Positions 1 to 8,972 of a stretch of DNA of 64,000 bases are shown here, one piece after another. The stretch is from positions 620,001 through 684,000 of the forward strand of contig NZ_CP113949.1 of assembly GCF_026810445.1 (NCBI RefSeq), read 5' to 3'. The number at the start of each line of letters is the position of its first letter. The stretch's first letter is position 1. Made by a program: the position numbers and the translations under genes. This DNA is from Pseudomonas sp. BSw22131 (GTDB lineage: Bacteria; Pseudomonadota; Gammaproteobacteria; Pseudomonadales; Pseudomonadaceae). The notes beneath the pieces were generated by a model. The model was not told the origin of the DNA and searched no databases. It saw only the letters and a program-made list of their open reading frames with translations.

Positions 1-1571
1 ATGTCGGCGTGCAGGCGATTGAGCTTGTCGTACAGCGCTTTGCGCTTCCACATCAGCACGCCAATCACCAACAGCAGCGGCAGGAAGATATACGGGCGCT
101 GGGTCAGGCCGTCCGACAGTTCGCTGATGCTTGATGTCCATGGCAGCGTGGTGACCTGCTTCATCAAGCGTGCAGGGACGCGCTCGAACCACTCGATATC
201 CAGCGGCTTGTTGCTGGGAATCCAGAACATCTGCTCGTCCAGCGTCTCGCGCAGGCTTGTCGCGGTGCTGACCAGTTGTTTTTGATTGAGCTGCAAGGTG
301 ATGGATTCATTGAGCAGCGAACTCAGCTCACGGTTCAGGCGCTCCAGCAGGTCGCTGCGAGTGGTAGCCAGGTCCAACAGGGTTTTTCGCAGTGCGGGCG
401 TGATGTCTTCGGGCTTTTGCGTCGCCAGGAGGGTTTCGACATAGGCGCTTGGGCTGCTCATCTGTTCGCGTTGCTGGTTGACCTCAAACTGATACAGACG
501 AATATCAGCGATTTCGTCTGCCAGTCCGCTGTCGAGCTTCAGGTGGGGCAGCGCCTGTTTCTGTTTATAGAGAATTTTCGATAACAGCAGGCTGCCACTG
601 AGCACGTTGATCTGTTCATCCAGCGCCTGATCGGTCTGGGTGGTCGCGTCCAGCTGTGTCTTGGTCTTGAGGTTCTGCTGGGTGAGCTCGTTGAGCCGGT
701 CGGTGCCGCGCAGCAGATAATCGGACAGCTTGAGGTTGGCCGCGCTTTCGGTGGCGAGCAGGCTGCTGCCACCGGCTTTCTGCGCTTCAATCGACAGCTG
801 CGTTACGGTTTCCTGGGATTGTGCGCGGCGCTTGTCGTTGATCAGGGTTTGCAGGTCCTGAATTTCCTGCTCCTGACGCGTGACCTTCTCCGTCAGCAAG
901 TCGCGTTGACTGCCGCCCAGGTCCTGCAATTGGCTGTTGCCGGCAAGCTCCTGACGGCGCAAGGCGATCAGCGAATTGATCGAGGCCAGTTCGGCGTTCA
1001 GCTCATTGCGCTGGTCGGCGCTGATGGTCTTGCCCGCGTCTTTACCCGACTTGAGCGTGGCGCTGATCTGCTGGATACGCGTCTGGCTGGCGCTGATTTC
1101 GGCTTGCGCGCGTTCTGGCCGGGTCTGGGCGGTGATGGTCAGGCTGTTGGCGTCGTTCAGCGCGCTTTGCAGATCAGCCTGTTGGGTGCTTCGCTGGCTG
1201 AGCATCTGCTCCAGCGCCGGCACGTCCAGATTGGCGTAGCGCTGGGCGATCGGAATGAGCCGAATACCTTTCAGCGTGGCCAGCTGTTTCTGATTATCGG
1301 TAGTCTGCTTCGGCGCGTCGGCCAACTGACGCTTCAGGGCTTCGAGTTTTTTCTGGTTGTCTTTCTGGCTGGTCAGAAACGTGAGTGTTTGCTCAAGCAC
1401 CTGTTGCAGCGCTTTCTGCTCCGCGTCTGGCAGTTTGCGATCAGCGATCTTGTCCAGGCTTTGCTGGACCGACTCCGGTGTAGGTGGCGGCTTGTCGGCA
1501 GCCAGCGCCGGAAAAGATGACAGGCAAAACCCAAGCAGGGTCGAGGCAATGAAAGTACGCAGCGAGAACAT
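1..1571 (-). CDS. mscK: Mechanosensitive channel MscK (KefA), N-terminal part, cut by window edge
   Basis: About 523 codons are read from an ATG at 1571 to the window edge; the rest of the gene, including the pore and C-terminal beta domain, lies outside. The protein starts with a cleavable signal peptide (basic MFSLR, hydrophobic core, then FPALAA) and continues as a long Gln/Leu-rich, coiled-coil periplasmic domain. Stretches such as LLSKILYKQKQALP and ADIRLYQFEVNQQR closely match the periplasmic domain of E. coli MscK. The first membrane helix (FLPLLLVIGVLMW) lies at the very end. MscK is a large inner-membrane channel that releases solutes on hypo-osmotic shock and is sensitive to external K+. 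It lies 35 bp downstream of nhaP2 on the same strand, so the two may be co-transcribed. Confidence 0.88.
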   Translation of the reverse strand, partial: MFSLRTFIASTLLGFCLSSFPALAADKPPPTPESVQQSLDKIADRKLPDAEQKALQQVLEQTLTFLTSQKDNQKKLEALKRQLADAPKQTTDNQKQLATLKGIRLIPIAQRYANLDVPALEQMLSQRSTQQADLQSALNDANSLTITAQTRPERAQAEISASQTRIQQISATLKSGKDAGKTISADQRNELNAELASINSLIALRRQELAGNSQLQDLGGSQRDLLTEKVTRQEQEIQDLQTLINDKRRAQSQETVTQLSIEAQKAGGSSLLATESAANLKLSDYLLRGTDRLNELTQQNLKTKTQLDATTQTDQALDEQINVLSGSLLLSKILYKQKQALPHLKLDSGLADEIADIRLYQFEVNQQREQMSSPSAYVETLLATQKPEDITPALRKTLLDLATTRSDLLERLNRELSSLLNESITLQLNQKQLVSTATSLRETLDEQMFWIPSNKPLDIEWFERVPARLMKQVTTLPWTSSISELSDGLTQRPYIFLPLLLVIGVLMWKRKALYDKLNRLHAD

Positions 1572-1606
1572 AGACACCGGGTCACACAGTTGGAATTGCG
1601 GGCAGT

Positions 1607-3349
1607 TTAAAGGAACAACCCGGGCCCCGGGCGGCTTCCTTCGGGGAATCTGACGCCCACTTTGAGGATCTTGTTCCCGTCCATAACCGCAACCGTCCAA
1701 ATAGTTCCATTCCATTCAATCTGGTCACCGACAATCGGCGCGCCGCGGTTTTTCTGAATGATGAACTGGCTCAGCGGCATGTTTGAATCCAGGCCATCGA
1801 GTTTCAAACCGTACAACGCCGCGACAGCCCCGAGCTGAGCGTCTCCCTCGAGCACGAAGTCGCCAAAGAAACGCAAATCCAGACCGCGCTGTGGTGCCTG
1901 ACTGAACAGCTTTCCGAGTGCGGCAAGGTTGTGTTCGTGACCGATCACGCAGAGCAGATCGCCCACTTCCAGCACTGTACTACCCGACGGATGGAGCAGT
2001 TGCTGACCGCGAAACAGCGCCGCGATGCGCGTGCCTTCCGGCATTTTCAGCTCACGAAGCGCTGCGCCGATACACCATTTTTCCGCACCAAGGCGATAAA
2101 CGAACAACTCCCACTCGCTGGTGACATGGACTTCCAGCGCTGCGCGTGAGATAGGCGCAGGCTCGGGCGGGACCGTGACTTTCAGCAGTCTGGCAACCCA
2201 CGGCAGGCTTGTGCCCTGCACCAACAGCGACACAAGGACGATAAAGAACGCGAGATTGAAATACAGCTGGGCCTGCGGTAAACCGGCCATCAGCGGGAAC
2301 ACCGCAAGAATGATCGGGACAGCGCCACGCAGGCCGACCCACGCAATGAAGGCCTTTTCCCGGGTGTGAAACACCTTGAACGGCAGCAGGCCTGCGAGCA
2401 CTGAGAGCGGCCGCGCCACGAGAATCATCCACAGCGCCAGACCCAGCGCAGGCAGCGCGATTGGCAGCAGGTCGTGTGGTGTCACCAGCAGCCCCAGCAC
2501 CAGGAACATGCCGATTTGCGCCAGCCAGGCCATGCCATCGAGCATGTGCAAGATACCGTGGCGGCTGCGAATAGGTTTGTTGCCCAGCACCAGGCCGCAG
2601 AGATAAACGGCCAGGAAGCCGCTGCCATGAATAGCGTTGGTCAGGGCGAATACAAAGAGACCGCCTGCCACTACCAGAATCGGGTACAGCCCGTTGGCCA
2701 GATGAATGCGGTTGACCATTTGCAGCATCAGCCAGCCGCCGCCCAGGCCGATGATGGCGCCAATGCCGAACTCTTGAATCAAGTGGCCCAGCAGCGCCCA
2801 GTGCAGTCCGGTTTCGCCGCTGGAAATCATGCCGATGAGGGTGACTGTGAGAAACACAGCCATGGGGTCGTTGCTGCCGGATTCGATTTCCAGGCTGGCG
2901 GTTACCCGTTCGTTGAGGCCCTTGCCGCCCAGTAGCGAGAAGACCGCCGCGGCGTCTGTCGAGCCGACGATCGCGCCGATGAGCAAGCCTTGAATGATGT
3001 TCAGGTCGAATAACCATGCGGCCATCATGCCGGTCAGGCCGGTGGTGATCAGCACGCCGATTGTCGCCAGCGACAGGGCCGGCCACAACGCTACCCGGAA
3101 ACTGCTCACCCGCGTGCGCAGACCTCCGTCGAGCAAGATGACCGCGAGGGCCAGGTTGCCGACCAGATACGCAGTGGGGTAGTTGTCGAAGATTATGCCG
3201 CCGCCGTCCACGCCTGCAGTCATGCCAACGGCAAGGATGATCACCAGAATCGGAATACCAAGCCGCGATGACAGCGAGCTCACCAGGATGCTCGCAGCCA
3301 CCAGCAACGCGCCGATCAGGAACAGGCTGTTGATGGTTGTCGCATCCAA
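1607..3349 (-). CDS. nhaP2: K+/H+ antiporter NhaP2 (CvrA), CPA1 family
   Basis: A 580-aa protein very close to E. coli NhaP2 along its whole length (DATTINSLF start, [64 protein letters not shown]). About 12 membrane helices fill residues 1-390; the C-terminal half is a cytoplasmic TrkA-C-type regulatory domain ([21 protein letters not shown]). It exports K+ in exchange for protons at the inner membrane. I chose a TTG start at 3349 because GGAG lies 8 bases upstream and the N-terminus then matches the family; an in-frame ATG at 3373 would add eight residues and has no clear ribosome-binding site. The gene overlaps nothing and is followed by mscK. Confidence 0.93.
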   Translation of the reverse strand: MDATTINSLFLIGALLVAASILVSSLSSRLGIPILVIILAVGMTAGVDGGGIIFDNYPTAYLVGNLALAVILLDGGLRTRVSSFRVALWPALSLATIGVLITTGLTGMMAAWLFDLNIIQGLLIGAIVGSTDAAAVFSLLGGKGLNERVTASLEIESGSNDPMAVFLTVTLIGMISSGETGLHWALLGHLIQEFGIGAIIGLGGGWLMLQMVNRIHLANGLYPILVVAGGLFVFALTNAIHGSGFLAVYLCGLVLGNKPIRSRHGILHMLDGMAWLAQIGMFLVLGLLVTPHDLLPIALPALGLALWMILVARPLSVLAGLLPFKVFHTREKAFIAWVGLRGAVPIILAVFPLMAGLPQAQLYFNLAFFIVLVSLLVQGTSLPWVARLLKVTVPPEPAPISRAALEVHVTSEWELFVYRLGAEKWCIGAALRELKMPEGTRIAALFRGQQLLHPSGSTVLEVGDLLCVIGHEHNLAALGKLFSQAPQRGLDLRFFGDFVLEGDAQLGAVAALYGLKLDGLDSNMPLSQFIIQKNRGAPIVGDQIEWNGTIWTVAVMDGNKILKVGVRFPEGSRPGPGLFL

Positions 3350-3622
3350 GCGCGGTACTCCAGACGAAAGCAAATGAAGAAAGCATACACGTCCTGACCA
3401 TGCAGTCAGCGTGCCAATCGATTTAACCTGTTGAATTGGTTGGCTGTCAAAGCGTAATTCCTTATCTCCCAGTGCAGGCCCTGTGTGGGTTGCTTACGTC
3501 ATACAGGTGTCTGACCGATAGCCAACACGGTGGGGGAACGAACGTTGTAAGCAATATGTACCGCATTGCGCTGTAGGCAGGGGGCACTATAGGGGCTCAC
3601 TCACTGACAGGATGTCACGACG

Positions 3623-6600
3623 ATGAAAGGTATAAATGATGATGTTGCGGCTCAGGACCACCAGGGTGAAAAGCCGCTAGCACGATACAAGAGGTCCTTT
3701 GCGAAGGAGGAAGACGTTAAAGGATGGAACCAAGGAAATTTTGGTCCCGATCCCCAAGGGCCTGATCTGGAGGAACGGGATGAAGACGGATGGTTGATCG
3801 AGCCCGTGCATCGTGAAGACGCCAGTCCTGTCCCGAGTAGAGAGCAACTTCTGGATGACTTCATTGGCGCACAGAACGTTCTTTTTGAGCCACCGCATGA
3901 ATATGCACATGCCCACGCCAAAGACTTCCTCATGCAGCATCTGCTGCACGAAGACCTCGACCCGGATGAGGTCTTGATCACTACGCTCTACATCGACAAG
4001 GTTGGTCGAGAGCCGCAGCGGGCAAACATCGCGTATTCAATGACGTTGACCGAGGCGCTGATGCGCAATTGGCAGCAAAGCGGTAATGGGCAGTTTCTTG
4101 AGCACTTGTCGGTTCTGCGTGACTATCGAGACGGCGGCTACCCCGTTCGCGTATCCCCGACGCCGCTGGGGCTTTGGGACTGTTTTGCGTATGAAGCGAT
4201 TTATCGCAAAACCAGTCCGCAGCGCTTTGACCGCTCGACGCATCTGGCGCTGGATCCGAAGATATTCAAACAATTCGCATGGGACGCCGATCTGCAGGCG
4301 CATTACCAATCTTCATTGACTCAATTTTGGCGAAGCCACGGGGATAATTACAACCTGCTGATCAAAGCGGCACTGCTCAAGTCGGCCTATGTGCAACGCG
4401 TAGAAGGTTCACTAAGCGCAGAAGACAAAGCATTGGTCCTGCAATCGGTCGGCCTGGACCCTGATCAACCTTGGGAAACGCTGACTTTCAGGGCGTTCGC
4501 TGACGCTCCGTTGCCTCACACCATCACCTTCCGCGAGCTGATTCTTTATCGGTATGTGGCCACTGACATCATCGTGATCAGGAGCGAGAAAACTGACAGG
4601 TTGGTGATGTATATCCCAGGCAACTCCTCTCCACTGCATGGATTCAAGGACCTGACAGACCTCCGGAACTGGATTGCCCTGCAGTGCAAAGGTCCACGCA
4701 GGCGCAAAGCGCTGGAGAGCCATTTCAGGATCGAAGATCGACCTGATGGATCCTTCAAGAGCGGGATTCAGACTACATTGGCCGGTCTGGCCGCGTACCC
4801 GCACTTCCTGAATCAAGCTACGGGCACCTGGAGCCCCTCCAGTGAAATCCACTTGGGTGATGCACTTTCCCCATGGCCGTTTTCCCATTTTCGGCAGAGT
4901 CTGCAGGAGCGAATGGTTTCCGATGGGTCGCAACTCATCCGCAGTCGTGCCGATTACAGCAAGGAAGCCGCATCCATGGCGCTGTCCAACGCGATTGTCG
5001 CTACAGGCGCGATTGCCATGGCAGTGCCTTATTTGTGGCTGCCGTTGGCCGCGATGTCTCTGGCACTCATCGGTTTAGGGATCGATGAGGTGGTGGAGGG
5101 CAGATCGCTTGAGGAAAGGAAAACCGGTGTTGGCCGAATCGTCTTTGGCGTACTGAACGCAGTGCCCGCCTTTGTCGAAGGCGCCGTGGCTGCTAGTACG
5201 CTGGCGGGCGCAGCTGCACGTGCAGGACAGGAAATCACACCCGGTGCTGCAGATGACGTTGGTCAGATGATCGCTCGACGCAGCACGGAGCAACGCAGTG
5301 TCGCCCTTGCAAAACAGCATGAGGCCCAAGCGCAATCTGCTGAGCAAGCCCTGGAACGAGCCGGCGAATCAGCGAGCCAGCGGCAGGACCGGTTGCTTGG
5401 GGAGGAGCAGCAAAAGCTGGCAATGAAAACCCAGCGAAACGCCAGCTTCGACGCCGTCGCTGCCTTCGGTGTAGAGCCGGAGGGGCTTCGTTCATTGCCC
5501 GCGGGTCTCAAGGCTGCGCTTGAGCGATTTGAGTACACCGCGCCGCTCGACCTCTCGGGAGCATGGACTACCGATAGTTTTGGCGCGGTGTTCAAGGTCA
5601 GCCACACAGAGAGCGGCACCTTTAGCTATTTCGCCCGGGTACATTCAAAGATCTACTGTGTCGAACGTGTGGAAGCTGCCGGGCAGTACCGGATCTTTTC
5701 GCTTGGCGAGCCAAGTGTGAAAGGCCCTTACATCAAAAGAGTGAAGGGTTTTTATTCTGATATCGATCTTCGAAGCGGATTGCGTGGTGGCGACAGTTAC
5801 ATCGAGGTGCTGCCTGCGACCGAAACGGTGCAGCAAGTCCCCGCGAGCGAAATTGTGCTGGTTCGCGCTCAACCCCCGGTGCATATCGAGATCCCCATGG
5901 ATGGAATTGAAGTGAGGGCAGGCATAGACAAGTGGGGCAAACAATCTCGGAAATGTTTTGCTCAGAATGTGCCAGGCGGTACGCCTGTCCAGTACGACGC
6001 GGATCTAGCGTGCTGGAGGAAAAACGCGGCTGAGTTGCTCTGGCTGGATAACAGAGGCACGTGGAGGGAAGGCAGTGAAGAAGCCTTCTTGCGAGTAAGG
6101 GGAAAACTGCGCTACGGCGTACGCAGCGAGATTTATACATTCCCCCGCATACCGGGTTTCCCATCCAAACAGATGGCTATTGATCGATTGATTCATCAAG
6201 TGTGGGTTGGGCGAAAGCTACCAAGCGCTAGGCTAATCGACAACATCAAAGCCAACATGAAAATAAGCCCCGATCTGAAGTTCACTTTGCACATCGATAT
6301 TGACGATGTCGCCATCAGCAACGGTCTGACGCCTCAGGCACAGCTACAGGCGCAGTTCGCTGAATTTCCGAACATGACCATCTCGAACCTGATGGATGAG
6401 CCGTTCTTCGATGAATTCATCACCCATCCAGAGACTGCCGAGCCTTTTCACTACTTCCGGCGTGGTCATGGTGAAAACCTCGCCGCCGCGTCAGACGTTC
6501 TGCGATATCGGCTGATTTGGGAGTACGGCGGAATCTACATGGATTGCGACGATGTACTCAAACTCTCGTTCTCAGGGCATGAACTCAATGCCGGGCCAGC

Positions 6601-7033
6601 CGATGTGATGGTGGGGGAGCCACTCACATCGGATTCGATGGCGTTCTTTGGCCCTGGCAACAGTCATTTCGCAAGCCGCCCCGGCAATCCTGTCCTGCAG
6701 GAAATGCAAAAAGAGCTGTATACCCGTTTCAGAAATCAATATGACACCCTCAGCGATCTATCGAATCTGAGAGCTCAAACGTTCGGTAAATTGAATCCCT
6801 ACATGGCGAAAATCTCCGAGGTGACCGGGCCACGTTTATTTGTCGACGTGCTCAAAAAAACGCGGGTTGATTATGCAGATCTCTTGGATTTGCAGATCAA
6901 ACCAAGGTCCGGAGTCTTGTCATTGCCGTACTCGCAGCAGGTTGAAAAGGCATATGACTTTTACGCGCCCTTCGCTCGCCGGTTGAAAATAGCCGCAGGC
7001 AGGGAAAATTCCTGGGTGACGCCTCCTGGCTGA
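3623..7033 (+). CDS. Large orphan toxin: dermonecrotic-toxin-like N-terminus with C-terminal DXD glycosyltransferase
   Basis: A 1136-aa protein with no signal peptide. The N-terminal ~450 residues resemble the dermonecrotic-toxin-like domain (DUF6543 type) common in Pseudomonas. Two hydrophobic stretches follow (about 457-488 and 507-537), then an Ala/Gln/Glu-rich likely coiled coil (about 552-610). The C-terminus is a GT-A glycosyltransferase of the TcdA/TcdB and Gly_transf_sug type: IHQVWVG at 857-863, SDVLRY from 957, and YGGIYMDCDD with the metal-binding DXD at D974-C975-D976. Known relatives modify host proteins with sugars. The order, with hydrophobic segments before a C-terminal enzyme, suggests a delivered toxin; delivery route and target are inference. 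A weak sigma-70-like promoter (TTGCGC, 16 bp, TATAGG) lies at 3566-3593. No immunity, chaperone or secretion gene is adjacent. The sequence looks somewhat more AT-rich than its neighbours by eye (not counted). Confidence 0.75.
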   Translation: MKGINDDVAAQDHQGEKPLARYKRSFAKEEDVKGWNQGNFGPDPQGPDLEERDEDGWLIEPVHREDASPVPSREQLLDDFIGAQNVLFEPPHEYAHAHAKDFLMQHLLHEDLDPDEVLITTLYIDKVGREPQRANIAYSMTLTEALMRNWQQSGNGQFLEHLSVLRDYRDGGYPVRVSPTPLGLWDCFAYEAIYRKTSPQRFDRSTHLALDPKIFKQFAWDADLQAHYQSSLTQFWRSHGDNYNLLIKAALLKSAYVQRVEGSLSAEDKALVLQSVGLDPDQPWETLTFRAFADAPLPHTITFRELILYRYVATDIIVIRSEKTDRLVMYIPGNSSPLHGFKDLTDLRNWIALQCKGPRRRKALESHFRIEDRPDGSFKSGIQTTLAGLAAYPHFLNQATGTWSPSSEIHLGDALSPWPFSHFRQSLQERMVSDGSQLIRSRADYSKEAASMALSNAIVATGAIAMAVPYLWLPLAAMSLALIGLGIDEVVEGRSLEERKTGVGRIVFGVLNAVPAFVEGAVAASTLAGAAARAGQEITPGAADDVGQMIARRSTEQRSVALAKQHEAQAQSAEQALERAGESASQRQDRLLGEEQQKLAMKTQRNASFDAVAAFGVEPEGLRSLPAGLKAALERFEYTAPLDLSGAWTTDSFGAVFKVSHTESGTFSYFARVHSKIYCVERVEAAGQYRIFSLGEPSVKGPYIKRVKGFYSDIDLRSGLRGGDSYIEVLPATETVQQVPASEIVLVRAQPPVHIEIPMDGIEVRAGIDKWGKQSRKCFAQNVPGGTPVQYDADLACWRKNAAELLWLDNRGTWREGSEEAFLRVRGKLRYGVRSEIYTFPRIPGFPSKQMAIDRLIHQVWVGRKLPSARLIDNIKANMKISPDLKFTLHIDIDDVAISNGLTPQAQLQAQFAEFPNMTISNLMDEPFFDEFITHPETAEPFHYFRRGHGENLAAASDVLRYRLIWEYGGIYMDCDDVLKLSFSGHELNAGPADVMVGEPLTSDSMAFFGPGNSHFASRPGNPVLQEMQKELYTRFRNQYDTLSDLSNLRAQTFGKLNPYMAKISEVTGPRLFVDVLKKTRVDYADLLDLQIKPRSGVLSLPYSQQVEKAYDFYAPFARRLKIAAGRENSWVTPPG

Positions 7034-7041
7034 GTCGAGTG

Positions 7042-8844
7042 TCAGAACCAGCCATCTTCCATTGAAACGCATACATCGTCGCGGCGTTCCAGTATCGCCA
7101 GTTCGTGATGGCAGCCCGGTACTTCCCACGTCAGGAAGTACCGGGCAGCTTGAAGTTTGCCGTTGTAAAAATCGGCGTCCGCAGCATTGCCTTTACTCAA
7201 ACCCTGCTCTGCGTGAATCGACTGTTCCAGCCAGCGCCAGCCGATGACCGCATGGCCGAAGACTTTCAGGTACAGCGCAGAGTTGGCTAGCGAGCTGTTG
7301 ACCTTGCCTTGAGCGAGGTCGGTCAGCAGGCCGATCGTCACCGTTTGCAGGCGAGCCACTAACTGTTCCAGCGGCTGACGCAAGATTGTCAGTGACTCAT
7401 GGGTTTGTGCACGCTCGCAGGTGGCGGCGATCAGACGAATCAATTGCTTGAGACCGGCGCCGCCATTTTGGGCAAGCTTTCGTCCCAGTAAATCCAGAGA
7501 CTGAATGCCGTGGGTACCTTCATGAATCGGGTTCAGGCGGTTATCGCGGTAGTACTGCTCGACAGGGTAGTCGCGGGTGTAGCCGTGGCCGCCCAGGATC
7601 TGTATAGCCAGCTCGTTAGCCTTCAGGCAAAACTCCGATGGCCAGGATTTAACGATGGGCGTTAGCAGGTCAAGCAGCTCCAGAGCTTGTTTGCGCGTCT
7701 CGTCGGTGTCACCGGTTTGCGTGTCATCGAACAGCCGCGCTGCGTAAAGTCCCAAGTCAAAGGCGCCTTCCACGTAGGATTTCTGGGTCAGCAGCATGCG
7801 CTTCACATCGGCATGCTGAATGATCGACACCGGTAAGCTGTCAGGGCTTTTACTGTCTGGCAGCCGACCCTGCGGACGCCCGCGGGCGTACTCCAGCGAG
7901 TACAGATAACCGGCATAGCCCAGCATCACAGCGCCCATGCCGACACCGATCCGCGCCTCGTTCATCATCTGGAACATGCAGCTCAACCCGTGATGCGGTT
8001 TACCGACCAGATAACCGACGCACTCGCCGTTGTCGCCAAAGTTGAGCGCGGTTGAGGTCGTGCCGCGCCAACCCATCTTGTGGAACAGCCCGGCGAGCAC
8101 CACATCATTACGTTTGCCCAGACTGCCGTCATCGTTGACCAAAAACTTTGGCACGATGAACAGTGAAATGCCCTTAACGCCGCTCGGGGCATCCGGCAGC
8201 TTGGCAAGCACCATGTGCACGATGTTTTCCGAGAGGGAGTGATCACCGCCGGAGATAAAGATCTTGTTGCCGCGCAATCGGTAACTGCCGTCTGCCGCTG
8301 GCTCGGCCCGAGTGCGAATGTCCGACAAGGAAGAACCGGCGTGCGGCTCGGTCAACGCCATGGTGCCAAAGAAGCGGCCATCGATCATCGGCTGCAAGAA
8401 GCGTTGCTTCTGTTCTTCGCTGCCGAAGCTCTCGATCAGGTTGGCCGCCCCCATCGTCAGGAATGGGTACGCTGTAGAGCTTGCATTAGCCGCTTGGAAA
8501 TGTGCAAAACAGGCTTGGGATAAAAGAGTGGGCAATTGCATACCGCCCGCTTCGAAGCTACGTGCGGCGTTGAGAAAGCCGGCTTGAAGAAACGCATCCA
8601 CCGCCGGCTTCACTTCAGGAATAAGGATGGCCTCACCGTTCTCAAAGCGCGGCTCGTTTTCGTCGGCTTTGCGGTTGTGTGGAGCGAAGTACTTCTCGGC
8701 GATTGTCCGGGCTGTGCCGATGGCGGCATCGAACGTCTCGCGATTGTGCTCGGCAAACCTTTCGCGCTGCGTGAGTGCCTCGGCATCCAGCACTTCATAC
8801 AGCTCGAAAGCCAGGTTGCGTGAGCTGAGCAGTGTCTCCGACAT
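7042..8844 (-). CDS. Acyl-CoA dehydrogenase (600-aa class)
   Basis: A 600-aa flavoprotein, longer than the usual ~380-aa acyl-CoA dehydrogenases because of an extra C-terminal domain. It shows the FAD-binding stretch FGTMALTEPHAGSSLSDIRT, the FISGGDH region, QILGGHGYTRDYPVEQYYRD and the catalytic-base region PIHEGTHGIQSLDLLGRK, whose Glu is the likely proton-abstracting residue. It should oxidise acyl-CoA to trans-2-enoyl-CoA and pass electrons to electron-transfer flavoprotein; chain-length preference cannot be read. The ATG at 8844 has AAGG upstream. It is convergent with the toxin gene, only 8 bp apart. In P. aeruginosa the homologue lies next to nhaP2 and mscK, so the toxin gene looks like an insertion into a conserved block (inference from remembered synteny). 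Confidence 0.9.
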   Translation of the reverse strand: MSETLLSSRNLAFELYEVLDAEALTQRERFAEHNRETFDAAIGTARTIAEKYFAPHNRKADENEPRFENGEAILIPEVKPAVDAFLQAGFLNAARSFEAGGMQLPTLLSQACFAHFQAANASSTAYPFLTMGAANLIESFGSEEQKQRFLQPMIDGRFFGTMALTEPHAGSSLSDIRTRAEPAADGSYRLRGNKIFISGGDHSLSENIVHMVLAKLPDAPSGVKGISLFIVPKFLVNDDGSLGKRNDVVLAGLFHKMGWRGTTSTALNFGDNGECVGYLVGKPHHGLSCMFQMMNEARIGVGMGAVMLGYAGYLYSLEYARGRPQGRLPDSKSPDSLPVSIIQHADVKRMLLTQKSYVEGAFDLGLYAARLFDDTQTGDTDETRKQALELLDLLTPIVKSWPSEFCLKANELAIQILGGHGYTRDYPVEQYYRDNRLNPIHEGTHGIQSLDLLGRKLAQNGGAGLKQLIRLIAATCERAQTHESLTILRQPLEQLVARLQTVTIGLLTDLAQGKVNSSLANSALYLKVFGHAVIGWRWLEQSIHAEQGLSKGNAADADFYNGKLQAARYFLTWEVPGCHHELAILERRDDVCVSMEDGWF

Positions 8845-8972
8845 GGCGGCATACCTTTTGTTGGAATGCCGCCGAGTCTAGAGACGAGGGGAAGGGGTGA
8901 ACAGCAAGATTGATATGGGTGATGGAGGGCTAGAAAGGGCTGGGATCAGATGTCCTTTGCCCTTCTGTCGCA

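Noticed and set aside
2052..3401. A 449-codon open frame on the minus strand within nhaP2
   Set aside because: It is in another frame of nhaP2, is Arg/His/Pro-rich as shadow frames are, and matches no family.
3533..3575. Possible hrp box before the toxin gene (GGAACG...)
   Set aside because: The first half reads GGAACG rather than GGAACC and no CCAC follows at 15-17 bases, so type III control by HrpL is not supported.
3350..7041. Genomic island or prophage carrying the toxin
   Set aside because: No integrase, tRNA, direct repeats or mobile-element genes flank it, so only a single-gene insertion can be proposed.
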